Assembly (NCBI RefSeq): GCF_000317575.1
Contig: NC_019748.1
Coordinates: 4,918,501 to 4,982,500, forward strand
Length of the DNA: 64,000 bases
Source of the DNA: Stanieria cyanosphaera PCC 7437
Lineage (GTDB): Bacteria; Cyanobacteriota; Cyanobacteriia; Cyanobacteriales; Xenococcaceae
Direction of reading: 5' to 3'
The notes beneath the pieces were generated by a model. The model was not told the DNA's origin and did not search any database. It was given only the letters and a program-made list of their open reading frames with translations. The position numbers and the translations under genes are program-made. Of the stretch, positions 38,238-49,433 are shown piece by piece; within the stretch, counting starts at the first letter, position 1, and each line of letters starts with the position of its first letter.

Positions 38238-39170
38238 TCAAGCTAAAGCTCTGAGCATATGGTAGGTAATGAGTAACTGAGTCAAAGCAAGAGGATAACT
38301 TTGTAGTGTTTCTCCTGTTGTTCCGATTACTTTACCAATTTCTTGATTTCCTTCCAAACTACAAAATTGACCTAAATAAGGAACATCATTACACATAACC
38401 CTTTCTAATTCTTTGACTTGCTCGACAGTGGCATGACCGTCAATTTCTAAAATATCAACAGGTTTACCCATATCTCGGTCTAAATCAAGCCTAATCGCAG
38501 AACCTAAATGATTACCTTCCGCGGTTAAAATGCGAGTAAGATCGGGATGAGGAATAGTCGGTCTGAGGATTAAACGAACATTAAGTAAAAGATTATTTTG
38601 CTCAGATTCTTTACTGGGAGGATAAAAACTAACCACTACATCAGCCCACTGACGTTGAGGACGAATATAAGCTTCTGAATCGGGTTCTCGTTGTCGTAGT
38701 TGCTCGATTACTTGTTCTTCAGTATAACCTCGTTTACGTGTATCCCTTTTAATTTTCCAGGTAGCACGTAAAGATTCCGGAGGAGCTAGATAAACTTTGA
38801 CATCATAGCTGTCACGCATCGCACGAGTGGAATAGCCTAGTAATCCTTCCACAATTACATATTGACTTGGTTTAATATATTCTGGTGGATCGAATTCCCC
38901 CGTACTGTGATTGTAAATTGGTTTAAGAATCGATTGTCCGTTACGCAATAAATTGAGGTGTTGTTCAATGATGTCTAAATAGTTACAATCTGGATGTAGT
39001 GCAGATATTCCTAGTTCGGCTCTTTGGCGACGGTCGTAACGATGATAATCATCTGTACAGATTACTGTTACATTTTCTTCTCCCAAGACTTGAGCAATTC
39101 CCTGTGTCAGAGTTGTTTTACCAGCAGCACTATCACCAACAATACCAAGGACAATTGGTCGATTATTCAT
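38238..39170 (-). CDS. Phosphoribulokinase/uridine-kinase family protein
   Basis: A 310-residue P-loop kinase: GDSAAGKTTL (Walker A, about residues 12-21), CTDDYHRYDRRQRAELGISALHPD, PIYNHSTGEFDPPEYIKP and YVIVEGLLGYSTRAMRDSYDVKVYLAP (Walker B region), then RDTRKRGYTEEQVIEQLRQREPDSEAYIRPQRQWADVVVSFYPP. This is phosphoribulokinase-like, but the N-terminal regulatory Cys pattern of the Calvin-cycle enzyme (GDSGCGKS) is replaced by GDSAAGKT. It is therefore a paralog of, or divergent from, the canonical PRK. Substrate unresolved: ribulose-5-phosphate or another phosphorylatable sugar/nucleoside. Confidence 0.85.
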   Translation of the reverse strand: MNNRPIVLGIVGDSAAGKTTLTQGIAQVLGEENVTVICTDDYHRYDRRQRAELGISALHPDCNYLDIIEQHLNLLRNGQSILKPIYNHSTGEFDPPEYIKPSQYVIVEGLLGYSTRAMRDSYDVKVYLAPPESLRATWKIKRDTRKRGYTEEQVIEQLRQREPDSEAYIRPQRQWADVVVSFYPPSKESEQNNLLLNVRLILRPTIPHPDLTRILTAEGNHLGSAIRLDLDRDMGKPVDILEIDGHATVEQVKELERVMCNDVPYLGQFCSLEGNQEIGKVIGTTGETLQSYPLALTQLLITYHMLRALA

Positions 39171-39412
39171 AATTCTATCTAATAGTTTTATTTATTTCGT
39201 AGAATAACATTCTGGTTGCTTTAAACAAGATTCTCATGATTGAATCTTTACCTTTATTATTTACTCTCAACTGTTGGTAGCGAAATCGCAGTTGGTTAAT
39301 TTCTAATGTTCGATAGTGCTGTAAATATTTTTTTGACTACCCAATAAATTTTAATTTTTTGAACTTTGGCAATACGCGCCCAAATGCGGATGTCAAATAC
39401 AGATATAATCAT

Positions 39413-39907
39413 CTAAACTAAACGATCTATATCTAGGATAAAAATAGTAAGATTTGATTCAGATTCTTGAGGTACAATCGCAACATGACTAGCAATCTCT
39501 AAAGTATCAGCATGACGATAAGAGTTTGGTAAAACCCGAATTTGAGCAAGACTTACTTCTAACAAAATTGGAGTTTTCATTACAATTATCCCTAAAGGTT
39601 CACCTGCAATCCCTTTACCACTGAATGCCTTCGTGATAACAAAATAGCCTTGAGATTCAGACTCGTTTAGCTGACTAGTTTTAAATAGTTTCTGGTGTAA
39701 ATCGACAATCGTGATTTCTTCGTCACCTAAATGACTAATACTAACGTGACTTAATCCACTACCGTAAGTCGGTTGATACCTAATTACTTTTTTAACTTGT
39801 TCGACAGGTAAAGCTAGGGTTAACTTTCCCATCTCAAACACCAATAATTTGAGAGTACCAGCAGAAATAGTTGTTAAATTATCAGTTGCGATCGCTTTTG
39901 CTAACAT
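39413..39907 (-). CDS. CheW-like protein (divergent), last gene of the pix-like operon
   Basis: The ATG at 39907 is preferred over the upstream TTG. A 164-residue CheW-fold protein: LKLLVFEMGKLTLALPVEQVKKVIRY, EEITIVDLHQKLF, GIIVMKTPILLEVSLAQIRVLPNSYR and FILDIDRLV. It lies 12 bases after the CheA stop and so is translationally coupled to it. It belongs to the same divergent CheW type as the product at 51306-51827. The adaptor bridges receptors and CheA; which receptors is unknown. Confidence 0.85.
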   Translation of the reverse strand: MLAKAIATDNLTTISAGTLKLLVFEMGKLTLALPVEQVKKVIRYQPTYGSGLSHVSISHLGDEEITIVDLHQKLFKTSQLNESESQGYFVITKAFSGKGIAGEPLGIIVMKTPILLEVSLAQIRVLPNSYRHADTLEIASHVAIVPQESESNLTIFILDIDRLV

Positions 39908-39919
39908 ATTAACCAAAAT

Positions 39920-42900
39920 TTAATTACGAATCAGATTAAGAATGGCTGGGAAGAACTCTTCTTCGACATAGGGTTTAGTAAAATAAGCTATTGCTCCTAA
40001 TTGTTGAGCTAAATTACGATGTTTTTCGTTGGTGCGTGAAGTAAGCATTGCTACAGGAATTTTGGCTAACTTTACTTCTTGACGGCGAGCGGTTAAAAAC
40101 TCAAAACCGTTCATATTAGGCATTTCAACATCACAAATAACTAAGTTGACTTGAGGATTTTGTTTGAGTTGTTCTAAACCTTCTTGTCCATCTCTAGCTT
40201 GTAAAACTCGATAACCCTTCTTTTCTAAACTTAATGCCATGGTTTTTCTTAAAGCTGAAGAATCATCAATGACTAAAATGGTTTGAGTTGGTAGAGTTTT
40301 GGGAATAGCAATAGTTTTCTGCACAGAAGGGTTTAAGATTTTTTTGAGTTCGACGAGAAATTCTTGTTCGATATAAGGCTTGGTAAAATAGGCATTAGCT
40401 CCTAATTGCATCGCCAAACTTCGATGTTTGACTCCACTACGAGAAGTCAGCATCACAATAGGAATATTGCTTAATTCAGAATCACGACGACGCACTCCTA
40501 AAAATTCAAAGCCATTCATATTAGGCATTTCAATATCACAAACGATCAAAGCGATCGCAGAATTTTTGCGATATTGTTCTAAAGCCTCTCTTCCGTCTTT
40601 AGCTTGAACTACGCGATAACCACTTTTTTCCAGACTTAAAGCCATAGTTCGCCTTAAAGCAGTAGAGTCGTCGACAATCATAATAGTTGGTGATTGAATC
40701 GTCTTGCTTGTAGCTGGAAGAATATTAGTTGATTCTGTTGAAAGTATTGAATGATCTAATTCTGCTGTTGTTTCTGTTAATTCTTCTGAGGCAACAGAAA
40801 TATTGCTAAATAAAGGAGTAGTAGTTCTAGTGGTATCGTTGCCTTGAATTCGGTCAATTAAAACATTGCCATTGATCACAGGAATCAAAGTACCATCTCC
40901 CATGATCGTACAACCATAAATATAACTAGGAGGTGTCAATACTTTCCCAAAAGGTTTAATAACTAATTCTTGTTCGGTAATTAAAGAGTCAATTTCTAAA
41001 GCAAATAGTTGTTGTCCTTGACGCAAAAGCAACAGAGGTAATCCCCAATCTTTAGGTGCAGCAACCGTTTCAAAAGCTTTGCTTCTTAAGTTAACTGGAG
41101 GAAGTATACAATTGTAGTGAAGTACTTCCTTAAGACTATAAATTGGGATTAATTGCTGCTTCAATAAGAAAAATCTTTTGCGACTTGAAACTTTTATTTG
41201 TTCCTCAGTAGGGATAATAATTTCCTCAATGTTATCGGAAGGCAAGGCAAAAGCTGTTGAACCCAGAGAAACAACTAGCAATTTGGCAATAGTTAAAGTT
41301 AGAGGCAATCTCAGGGTAAAAGTTGTTCCTTTACCTGGCACAGAATTAACCTCAATTGTTCCTTTGAGTGCCAAGATTTGAGAACGAACCACATTCATCC
41401 CTACCCCTCTGCCAGAAATTTCGCTAACTCGATCCGCTGTTGAAAAACCTGATTCAAAAATCAAATTGAATAATTCTTGTTTTCGAGCGTGCGTAGCTTC
41501 TTCGGTCGATAATAATCCTTGTTTGACTGCTTTATTAGCAATTTTGGTTAAATTTAACCCTTGACCATCATCTTTGACTTCAATTACAGTCTGGTTACCT
41601 TGATAATAAGCATGAATTTCAATTTGTCCTTGTTCAGATTTACCTTGCTGTTGGCGGATTTCTGGAGTTTCAATGCCGTGATCGAAAGCATTCCGTAATA
41701 AATGCAAGAGAGGATCGTATAGTTTTTCTAAAACTGCTTTATCAACTAAAACTCCTGTGCCAGTCATACTGAGATTAACTGGTTTTCCGTATTGATTGGA
41801 TAAATCCCGTAAAGTTCGAGGAAAACGTTGCAAAATTTGCTCTAAAGGCAACATTCTTGCCCACATCAACTCATCACGCATCTGTGACAGCATTTGACGC
41901 TGTTGTTCGATGGTTTGATTAGATTGTTTAGCAAACAAAGTAATGTCTTCGACACTTTCTTCTAGCTGCAACATTTCTTCTAAAATGCCTTGTAGCAAAG
42001 AGTGCAAATGACCATAACTATCCATTTCCAAAGAATCAAAATCTGTTGCTTCTCCGACTTGCCGAGAATTAATTTGAGGATGAGCTAAATTGTAGCGTTC
42101 TGACTCAATTAACAAGCGATCGGATAAATCTCTTAATTTGATTGTAGTGTCTTGAAAACGGAAAAATTTACGAACTAATACTTGTAAGTTATCTTGTAGC
42201 TGCTCGTTTTGCAAAGATAAACTATTCCGATTAATTACTAATTCACCAATCAGATTATTCATCCGTTCTAAACGATCTAACCCAACTCTCACAGTCAAAT
42301 GGGTAGGAACAACAGGTTGATTTGTACTGACTTGAACTGGTTTTGATTGAACTTTAAGAGGTTGATTTTGCTTGGTTGTAGGCAAAAGGGAAGTAGTATC
42401 TTCTTCTAAAGAAGGTAAATGTTCAAAAATTTGTTCAATTGATTCAATTGCTGCTTCTAGATTTTGTGGAGGAAGTTCATTTACTTGAGAAGATTGTGGT
42501 TTTTCTTGCTCGTTGTTAGTTAAATCAACCGCACCGAAAACATCATCTAAAGAGGGATTATTTTCTACATTTTGAGGTAATCCTAAATCTGTTTCTGTTT
42601 GAACTTCAACTGAACCAAAAACATCGTCTAAAGAAGGATTGGTTTCAAGATTTTGAGTAAATCCTAGATCTGTTTCTGTTTGAACTTCAACTGAACCAAA
42701 AACATCGTCTAGCAAAGAATTATGACTATCAATGGCACTATCTAAAATCACCTCTTGATTAACAGAAAAATTATCAGTCAAGTTTTCGCTAATCGTTTCT
42801 CCCACAGTATTAGGTTGATCTACAATTTCGTCAAATAAATTTTCAAAAGAAAAATCATTAGTGGTAGATAATTCGTTCTGTGGGGTAATTGTCGATTGAA

Positions 42901-43720
42901 ATAAATCCTCACTAACAAAATTATTATGAACGTTACTTTCCGTAAGTGCCAATAAAGTAGGAGATGGTTCTCCACCTCTTTTGCGATCGCCTGCTAAAAC
43001 TTGTTCTCTTGCTTGTTGACAATCAGCGATCGTTAGTTGCAGAATGTCTAGTTTTAGTTCTGGATATAGATTGAGTGCAGTAGTAGCAGCTTGAAGAATT
43101 TCGGCAAAGCCAGACAAATTAAATAGTTCGGCAAATCCGTTGAGTAGATCGATTTGTGCATTCAATTCACCAATCACATCATAGTTGTCAGGATTAGTTA
43201 ATACTTCGTAGAGATGAGTAAGAGATTGGGCTACATCTACTTCAAAGATAGAAGCAACAATATCGACTCCTAAATCATTAGCACTAGGAATATAATTATC
43301 GGATTCTTGTAAAGCATCTCCTAACAGAGTTTCTAACTGAGCAAAGATTGGTTCGGCAGTAACTAAGGCAAATTCTGCGTCAAAACTGCCCATTTCCATT
43401 TGTTCAACCAAAGGATTTTTCAAGCAATCGTATGCCTGTAGAAGTAAATTTTCTAGTTCAGGATCGAAGTTAACTTTTTCACTATAAAGAGCTTTAAAAA
43501 AATCTTCTAAACGATGGGCTAAGGTTTTAATCGCATCTAATTCAATACTAGCTGCCCCTCCTTTAATTGAATGAGCAGCACGCATCAACTCGTGAACCCT
43601 AGGCGTACTATGATCTTCGCGCAGATTAAGTAAACCTGTTTCTAGTACCTGCAACAGTTCTTGAGCTTCTTCGATAAAAAACCGATAAGCTTGATCGCGG
43701 ATATCAGGATTAAGAGACAT
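39920..43720 (-). CDS. Hybrid CheA (PixL-like) with two C-terminal receivers
   Basis: A 1266-residue chemotaxis kinase. Hpt phosphotransfer domain at 1-115 (AAHSIKGGA, His50); a long acidic linker; dimerisation helices around VRVGLDRLERMNNLIGELVINRNS; HATPase with LLRNAFDHGIETPE, DDGQGL and SGRGVGMNVV; a CheW-like domain; and two receiver domains at about 1000-1125 and 1145-1262 (each VDDS...DVEMPNMNGFEFL...KPY). The linker holds a 27-residue repeat. Neighbours are two receptors upstream and a CheW downstream. This is the PixL position in the pix order and the core kinase for phototaxis-like signalling. Confidence 0.96.
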   Translation of the reverse strand: MSLNPDIRDQAYRFFIEEAQELLQVLETGLLNLREDHSTPRVHELMRAAHSIKGGAASIELDAIKTLAHRLEDFFKALYSEKVNFDPELENLLLQAYDCLKNPLVEQMEMGSFDAEFALVTAEPIFAQLETLLGDALQESDNYIPSANDLGVDIVASIFEVDVAQSLTHLYEVLTNPDNYDVIGELNAQIDLLNGFAELFNLSGFAEILQAATTALNLYPELKLDILQLTIADCQQAREQVLAGDRKRGGEPSPTLLALTESNVHNNFVSEDLFQSTITPQNELSTTNDFSFENLFDEIVDQPNTVGETISENLTDNFSVNQEVILDSAIDSHNSLLDDVFGSVEVQTETDLGFTQNLETNPSLDDVFGSVEVQTETDLGLPQNVENNPSLDDVFGAVDLTNNEQEKPQSSQVNELPPQNLEAAIESIEQIFEHLPSLEEDTTSLLPTTKQNQPLKVQSKPVQVSTNQPVVPTHLTVRVGLDRLERMNNLIGELVINRNSLSLQNEQLQDNLQVLVRKFFRFQDTTIKLRDLSDRLLIESERYNLAHPQINSRQVGEATDFDSLEMDSYGHLHSLLQGILEEMLQLEESVEDITLFAKQSNQTIEQQRQMLSQMRDELMWARMLPLEQILQRFPRTLRDLSNQYGKPVNLSMTGTGVLVDKAVLEKLYDPLLHLLRNAFDHGIETPEIRQQQGKSEQGQIEIHAYYQGNQTVIEVKDDGQGLNLTKIANKAVKQGLLSTEEATHARKQELFNLIFESGFSTADRVSEISGRGVGMNVVRSQILALKGTIEVNSVPGKGTTFTLRLPLTLTIAKLLVVSLGSTAFALPSDNIEEIIIPTEEQIKVSSRKRFFLLKQQLIPIYSLKEVLHYNCILPPVNLRSKAFETVAAPKDWGLPLLLLRQGQQLFALEIDSLITEQELVIKPFGKVLTPPSYIYGCTIMGDGTLIPVINGNVLIDRIQGNDTTRTTTPLFSNISVASEELTETTAELDHSILSTESTNILPATSKTIQSPTIMIVDDSTALRRTMALSLEKSGYRVVQAKDGREALEQYRKNSAIALIVCDIEMPNMNGFEFLGVRRRDSELSNIPIVMLTSRSGVKHRSLAMQLGANAYFTKPYIEQEFLVELKKILNPSVQKTIAIPKTLPTQTILVIDDSSALRKTMALSLEKKGYRVLQARDGQEGLEQLKQNPQVNLVICDVEMPNMNGFEFLTARRQEVKLAKIPVAMLTSRTNEKHRNLAQQLGAIAYFTKPYVEEEFFPAILNLIRN
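42531..42710 (-). repeat. 81-bp tandem repeat in the CheA linker
   Basis: Period 81 bp (27 codons); copies start at 42531, 42612 and 42693, the last partial. Each unit encodes a variant of LDDVFGSVEVQTETDLG plus ten residues (FTQNLETNPS). High DNA identity between the copies indicates a recent duplication in the unstructured linker. Confidence 0.85.
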
Positions 43721-43789
43721 GGTTTGCTGCTGAGGTAGAGTTTCTAAATAGTTAACTTAAGATTTCCCATCGACAAGACAAAAACTCAA

Positions 43790-46240
43790 CTAGGTTTTAA
43801 ACTTGCCAAAATGTTGTTTTAATTGTTCCGTTACTTCACTCAATTGGCAGAGCGAAGCTGATAATTGAGTTACTGATTGAGTATTTTGGGTAGCAGTCAT
43901 AGCTGCATCGGTAATATTGTGCATAACTGATTCAGAATTGACTATCTGTTGATGAGAAGCAAGAGCGATCTCGTCAACTAACTGTTGAAGTTCACTAGTT
44001 GCATTAGCTACTTGACTTAGGCTTTGACGAGTTTGTTGAACTAATTCTGCTCCTGTTTTCACTTGATTAGTACCTTTTGCCATGACTTCAACTACTGCTT
44101 GAGTTTCTTGCTGGATTTTGGCTACTAAATTTTCAATTTCCGCACTCGCTCCTGCTGACTGAGTGGCAAGGGTTCTGACTTCATCTGCAATGACAGCAAA
44201 ACCTCTACCTTGTTCTCCTGCTCTAGCTGCTTCAATCGACGCTTTCAGGGCAAGTAAATGAGTTTGAGCAGCAAAACGAGCAATTAGATTAACTGCTTGA
44301 GAAATTTCTTGCGAAGAATCTCCTAAAAGTTTTATTTTTTCAGAAGCGACATCTACGGTTTCTTGAATGAAATTAATTTCTTCTACGGTACTAGCGATCG
44401 CGAAATTTCCTGCTGAAATTTTTAGATTAGCTTGTTTAGCAATTACTTCGGCTTGAGAAGCATGAGTCTTAACCAGATAATTGGCTTCATTAAGCAGTTG
44501 AATTTCTTTTTGGGTTTGATTAATTTTTGCTGCGTTTTGGACTGTTTCTGTGGTCAAGTTTTGAATTATTTGTTGATTTTCTATAGCATTTTCTTCGACA
44601 TAAGCAACTGTAGTTTTAAAATTAGAAATCAGTTGTTGTAAATTTTCAATACTCATGTTGTAAGCTTCAGCAATTTTGCCAATCTCATCACTAGTAAGAT
44701 TAGCTCTTAAAGTTAAATCTCCTGAGTACAAACTTTGAATTTTTTGGATTAAATTTAATACTTCTTGTTTTAATTTTTCTTGAGCTTGATTTTGTTTTAA
44801 GTCAGCATTTTGTTGTTGTTGTAAAAGAAAATCACGAGTTGCAGCAAAACTTAATTGATAAGCTATTTGCTCAACAAAATCGATTTCTTGTGGTTGCCAA
44901 TGACGGGGAGTGGCACAACTTTGAATCATCAAAAATCCATCTAATTTTTGATTAACTAATACTGGTGCAACTAACATTGCTTGTACTTGCCATGATTGTA
45001 ATTGTTGCTGCTGAGATTTTGATAGTAAAGCTGTTTCAATTCTTTCTATATTTTGAACTATACTAAATCGATTTTTTGGCAGGTAATCTTCAACTTTGAA
45101 TGAATTTCCTAAAATTGAAGCATAGTTAGTAGTTATTGATTCAGCAACAATTTCCCCTTGTTGTAAATTATTAATTTGGCAATAGACTACTCTGTCTGTT
45201 TTAAGTGCTAGATTAATTTGTTGAACAAGAGTTTCTTTAAGAATTAGATCATCTAAAGACTGATTGGTTTTAATAATAATTTCTTTAAGAATTTTTGCTT
45301 GTTGAGCTTCGGTTTTTTGTTTTTGTAATAATTGTTGAAACTTAATAATTAAATTATTAAAATTATGCCTTAAGCTTTGGGTTTCTAAAGTATCTTTGCC
45401 TTGAACTAATAAATTAAGCTCCCCTAAAAATACTTTTTCGCTAGATTTAACTAAATTACTTAAAGGTTTTACAATTTGACTAGTAGCCAAGACAATAATT
45501 ATAGTTACTATTGTTCCTAATAATAAATTTTGAAAAATCAAATTTGCTCTTAATTCTTGATTATATTTTGCTAGTTCTGATAAATCAAGTGAAGAAACTG
45601 CTACTAAATCAGTGTTAGCAATAGGAAAGAAAGTATAAAAACGATTTTGATAAATGAAAGATACAACTGATTTGGCTTGATTGACAATAATTTTTTGATA
45701 AAGGTCTTGTTGTTTTAATTGATTTTCGAGTGATTCGACATTATTTGATTGAATTAATTTAGCAGTAGCAATTAAATTTTTACCCCCAATAATTTCTTGA
45801 TTTTGATTAATTTCTTGACCATTAATAGTTTGTAAAGCAACTTCTGTCTGTGCTGAAATGATTTGAAGACTACGAGATGCTAAATTTGCATCAGTTTTAG
45901 ATAAACTAGTGCTAATTAATTCAAGTGTTTTGTCGATATTAAATTTTTCCTGAACAAGTTGAGTAGTAGTTTCCCCAACAAAAATAACTTCATTTTCTAG
46001 TTGCAATTTAACTTTTGCTTCTGTTTGTTCTTGAATCTGAAGATAATTAATTAAATTAGAAAAAGCTAAACTTCCTAATGCAGTAGGTAAAATAATTAAT
46101 AATAATTTTTTTGATAAACTAAGGTTATTTTTTTGAACAGATTTTTTAGAAGTAATTTGATTATTCTGAAGAGCAGAAAACTCATCCACAGAAAGTAAAC
46201 TTTGATGAGAATTTTTAAGTTGTACAGGAGTCTGAGTCAT
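43790..46240 (-). CDS. Methyl-accepting chemotaxis protein with GAF domain (PixJ2-like)
   Basis: An 816-residue receptor: cytosolic start, TM1 (about 45-62), a 170-residue periplasmic sensor, TM2 (about 235-256), HAMP, a GAF domain (about 318-480), a second HAMP-like stretch and the methyl-accepting hairpin containing [37 protein letters not shown]. The GAF lacks the DXCF and Cys-His pairs of bilin-binding relatives, so it does not look like a chromophore binder. It is directly downstream of the bilin-type receptor and upstream of CheA, matching the second J gene of pix operons. A heptamer-type repeat occurs in the gap before it. Confidence 0.94.
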   Translation of the reverse strand: MTQTPVQLKNSHQSLLSVDEFSALQNNQITSKKSVQKNNLSLSKKLLLIILPTALGSLAFSNLINYLQIQEQTEAKVKLQLENEVIFVGETTTQLVQEKFNIDKTLELISTSLSKTDANLASRSLQIISAQTEVALQTINGQEINQNQEIIGGKNLIATAKLIQSNNVESLENQLKQQDLYQKIIVNQAKSVVSFIYQNRFYTFFPIANTDLVAVSSLDLSELAKYNQELRANLIFQNLLLGTIVTIIIVLATSQIVKPLSNLVKSSEKVFLGELNLLVQGKDTLETQSLRHNFNNLIIKFQQLLQKQKTEAQQAKILKEIIIKTNQSLDDLILKETLVQQINLALKTDRVVYCQINNLQQGEIVAESITTNYASILGNSFKVEDYLPKNRFSIVQNIERIETALLSKSQQQQLQSWQVQAMLVAPVLVNQKLDGFLMIQSCATPRHWQPQEIDFVEQIAYQLSFAATRDFLLQQQQNADLKQNQAQEKLKQEVLNLIQKIQSLYSGDLTLRANLTSDEIGKIAEAYNMSIENLQQLISNFKTTVAYVEENAIENQQIIQNLTTETVQNAAKINQTQKEIQLLNEANYLVKTHASQAEVIAKQANLKISAGNFAIASTVEEINFIQETVDVASEKIKLLGDSSQEISQAVNLIARFAAQTHLLALKASIEAARAGEQGRGFAVIADEVRTLATQSAGASAEIENLVAKIQQETQAVVEVMAKGTNQVKTGAELVQQTRQSLSQVANATSELQQLVDEIALASHQQIVNSESVMHNITDAAMTATQNTQSVTQLSASLCQLSEVTEQLKQHFGKFKT

Positions 46241-46250
46241 TTCGGTTATT

Positions 46251-46271
46251 AGTTATCAGTTACCAGTGATC
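46251..46271. repeat. Heptamer repeat between receptor genes
   Basis: AGTTATC, AGTTACC, AGTGATC in succession, a short degenerate STRR between the two PixJ-like genes. No coding role. Confidence 0.5.
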
Positions 46272-46364
46272 AACAAGATTTTTTAAAATTTCCCGCTTTT
46301 AAGAGAGGGAAAAAACGTCACCATTTCAAAAAATTTTTGACAATTAAGCTCAGAATATTAATAG

Positions 46365-48758
46365 CTAGTTAACTTTGAATTTACTAACACTTTCTTGTAA
46401 CTCTTGAGCTACAGTTAATAATTCTTTGAATAAGTTTGATACTTGGATCGCTTCAATCTCGGTTTGTTCCGAAACCGTTGCCACTTGTGACATTGTTTGA
46501 CTCACTACTTCAGAGTCTTTTGATTGTTCGATAGTAGCTTGAGCGATCGCATTAACTAATTGATTTATTTGATGACTAACCGTAGTAATTTGATTCAAAG
46601 ACATCCGAGTTTCATCAATTAATTTAGTTCCCGTCACTACTTGTTCAGTACCTGCTTCCATCGCTGCCACTACTTCATTCGTTTCTGCTTGAATTGCTGC
46701 CACCAAAGTTTCAATTTCTGCCGTTGCTTCTGCCGATTGACGAGCAAGCGATCGCACTTCTTCTGCTACTACTGCAAAACCTCTTCCTTCTTCTCCAGCA
46801 TGAGCAGCTTCAATAGAAGCATTGAGAGCAAGTAAATTAGTTTGATCGGCAAAGTTACCAATTAAGTTGACTACTTTGGAGATTTTTTGCGAAGATTCCC
46901 CTAAACGTTTTACTTTTTTGGCAGTTTCAGCTACTGTTTCCCGAATTGCCACAAATCCATCAACAGTTCGGTTCATAATCTGATCTCCCGTCTCAACCGT
47001 AGCAGTTGCCTGTCGAACCGCAGCTTCGGCAGCTTCAGCATTAGCTGCTACTGCTTGGATTGATGCTGTCATAGTTTTAATTCGTTCTAGAGCAGTATTA
47101 ATTTCTTTGGTTTGAGCAGACGCGCCAGCAGATAGCTCTTGAATAAATATTTCTTTAGTACTAGTAGTAGTAGCAACTTGTTGAGCAGCAGTTTTAACTT
47201 TAGTTACTAACTTCCGTAGACTTTCAATCGTAGCATTATAAGAGTCAGCGATCGTGCCAATTTCGTCTTCTTTGACTTGAGCGCGGATCGTCAAATCCCC
47301 TCTACTAACGGGATCTACTTCCATTAATAATTCTAAAGCTCTTTGTTGTAGTTCTTCTTTTGCTTTTCGTTCTCGATCTTGAGCGATTTGTTGCTGCTGA
47401 AGTAATTTTACTCGCTCAAATGCATTACTAATTTGACTAGCAACTTGCACTAACAAATCAATATCTTGCTCTTGCCACGTTCTAGGTTCAGCACATTGAT
47501 GAGCAATCAACAAACCAATCAATTTCTCACCAGTTACTACACCAACAGTCATCACCGCTCGAACAGCAAAAGGTGCTAACATTTGTAAATAACAATCGCT
47601 TAAATCTGCTTGATCAAGATTAGCGATAGTTTGAATGCGACCATTTTGATATTGTTGTGCATATTGTTCGGCAAAACAAGGATCGTTAAGACCGCTTCCT
47701 TTAATTTCGGGATATCCTGCTGCAACTGCTTCAGCAACAACTTTCCCTTGCCAATCATCATCAAACTGATAATAGATTACTCGATCTGCTGCTAATGCTA
47801 CTTGACTCTCTGTAACCGCTATTTGAAAAATTTCTTTCAATTGGAAAACTTGAGCGATGCGAACAGCTATTTCCTTTAAAATACGAGAGCTTTGAGCCTC
47901 TTGTCTTAATTTTTCTTCGTTTGTTTCAATCGAATCAGCTAGGATATTGAAAGTACTAGCAAGCAAACCAATTTCATCAGTAGTTCCAACAGTAGCTCTA
48001 GCTTTAAGATTACCTTCAGAAAAATCTTGAGTAACTTGCTGTAATTGTTGAATCGGAATTGCGATCGCGCTAGCTAAAATTCTAGTAAATAACAATAGTA
48101 AAATTATTACTATTAAAGCTAAAATTAATTGAATTAAAATACTGCGCCAAAGAATACTATTAATCTCATTGGTTGAACTACCATAGACGATTACTCCTAC
48201 TATTTCACCCTTAAAATTGGTAATAGCTTTGGCAGCCAAAGCATATTTTTGATTGTTTACTTTACCTATTTGAGTAAGAATTTGTTTTGGTTGTTTGCTG
48301 ACTCGATTTAGTAATAAATTCTCAGCAATTAAAGATTGATTAGTTTTGGTAAGAGAACTAGCTAAAATAAATTCTCCAGTAGATTGACGCAAGTAAATTG
48401 CACTATAAGTATCATTGTCATTAAAAGCACCGACTACATTTTTAACAATTTGAGATTTTCCATTCACAAAATCTTCTGGAATTAAAGCTTCAATTGTTTT
48501 TGTTCCTAATTGAGCTTGTTGAAATAATTGAGCTTGTAAACTTTGACGAAGAATGATTGTTCCAATACCCAAAACTAAAGCCAAAGCAGCAAAACTTAAC
48601 CAAGGAATTAAACTTGTTTTCCGATTAATAGAAAGATTATAAAATTGCTTGAGCCAAGCATGATAATTTTTTTTTACTTGACTATATTTTGAGTAATTGA
48701 TTGAGTTAGAAAAAAGTGAATCTACCTCATTATTAAATCGAGGAGGAATTTGAGTCAT
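46365..48758 (-). CDS. Methyl-accepting phototaxis receptor with DXCF-type GAF (PixJ-like)
   Basis: Start chosen at the ATG (MTQIPP) rather than the TTG two codons upstream. About 797 residues: TM1 (50-70), a short periplasmic sensor, TM2 (202-225), HAMP, GAF (about 292-453), a second HAMP-like linker and the MCP hairpin [41 protein letters not shown]. The GAF has DPCF with Cys361 and a second Cys389 exactly 28 residues later, as in the phototaxis receptor TePixJ (Cys494/Cys522). The residue after Cys389 is Tyr, not the usual His. It therefore looks like a cyanobacteriochrome, possibly of altered spectrum. It is in the PixJ1 position, downstream of the CheW gene. Confidence 0.95.
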   Translation of the reverse strand: MTQIPPRFNNEVDSLFSNSINYSKYSQVKKNYHAWLKQFYNLSINRKTSLIPWLSFAALALVLGIGTIILRQSLQAQLFQQAQLGTKTIEALIPEDFVNGKSQIVKNVVGAFNDNDTYSAIYLRQSTGEFILASSLTKTNQSLIAENLLLNRVSKQPKQILTQIGKVNNQKYALAAKAITNFKGEIVGVIVYGSSTNEINSILWRSILIQLILALIVIILLLLFTRILASAIAIPIQQLQQVTQDFSEGNLKARATVGTTDEIGLLASTFNILADSIETNEEKLRQEAQSSRILKEIAVRIAQVFQLKEIFQIAVTESQVALAADRVIYYQFDDDWQGKVVAEAVAAGYPEIKGSGLNDPCFAEQYAQQYQNGRIQTIANLDQADLSDCYLQMLAPFAVRAVMTVGVVTGEKLIGLLIAHQCAEPRTWQEQDIDLLVQVASQISNAFERVKLLQQQQIAQDRERKAKEELQQRALELLMEVDPVSRGDLTIRAQVKEDEIGTIADSYNATIESLRKLVTKVKTAAQQVATTTSTKEIFIQELSAGASAQTKEINTALERIKTMTASIQAVAANAEAAEAAVRQATATVETGDQIMNRTVDGFVAIRETVAETAKKVKRLGESSQKISKVVNLIGNFADQTNLLALNASIEAAHAGEEGRGFAVVAEEVRSLARQSAEATAEIETLVAAIQAETNEVVAAMEAGTEQVVTGTKLIDETRMSLNQITTVSHQINQLVNAIAQATIEQSKDSEVVSQTMSQVATVSEQTEIEAIQVSNLFKELLTVAQELQESVSKFKVN

Positions 48759-48849
48759 AATCAAAATGGTAAATAAAATAAGCGATCGCGTTAAATAACT
48801 TAAGTTAGAAAAAACTATAGAAAGTAAGAGTTAGTAATAACAAAAAAAA

Positions 48850-49407
48850 TTAAATTTTAAACATAGCAGCTAAAATAGCATTGCCATCGAGAGTTAAAAT
48901 CATTTCGCCATCTTCTCTGAGCCAATAACCTCGCAAAAATGGTGCTATTTCAGTAGTAATTGCAGCACCAGGAGGAGATTGAACCAAATCAGGATTACAC
49001 CATTCAATATCTTCTACTCTAGTAACAACTAATCCCAAGCTAGTTTTTTCGCTCTGTTGTTCCTTAATTTGCTCAGTTGTTTTGGTAGACAAAACGATCG
49101 CGGTACAATTAGGAGTAGTATTTTCTTGTTCGTACCAAGCATTCAATCCAATTAAATTACCTAAATCAAGCATCCAAAGAATTTCACCCCGCCAATTATG
49201 AACTCCCATAACCCAAGCGGGCATTTCGGGAATTGGAATAATTTGAATGAGATCAATTTTGAGAACTTCAGTGATTTGCTCGACAGGGAGCATAATTTTG
49301 GTGTCAGGTTCAAGATAAAATTTCAAAAATTGCTGCTGTTTAGCTTGATGAGGCATAGCCTCTGAATCAGAAAATAATAAATTTTGATTACTGGTAAAAT
49401 CTGACAC
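48850..49407 (-). CDS. CheW-like adaptor (PixI-like)
   Basis: A 185-residue CheW protein with a GTG start (a Met 17 codons in could be an alternative). It has the classical core KFYLEPDTKIMLPVEQITEVLKID, IPEMPAWVMGVHNWRGEILWMLDL, SLGLVVTRVEDIEWCNPDLV and LTLDGNAILAA. The NWRGE motif is the signature receptor/CheA-interaction loop. Between the CheY-like gene and the receptor, as PixI is. Confidence 0.93.
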   Translation of the reverse strand: MSDFTSNQNLLFSDSEAMPHQAKQQQFLKFYLEPDTKIMLPVEQITEVLKIDLIQIIPIPEMPAWVMGVHNWRGEILWMLDLGNLIGLNAWYEQENTTPNCTAIVLSTKTTEQIKEQQSEKTSLGLVVTRVEDIEWCNPDLVQSPPGAAITTEIAPFLRGYWLREDGEMILTLDGNAILAAMFKI

Positions 49408-49433
49408 GACAATTTTTGCCTTAATTTTTGATT

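Noticed and set aside
43790-46240. Bilin-binding GAF in the second PixJ-like receptor
   Set aside because: Its GAF lacks both the DXCF and Cys-His motifs.
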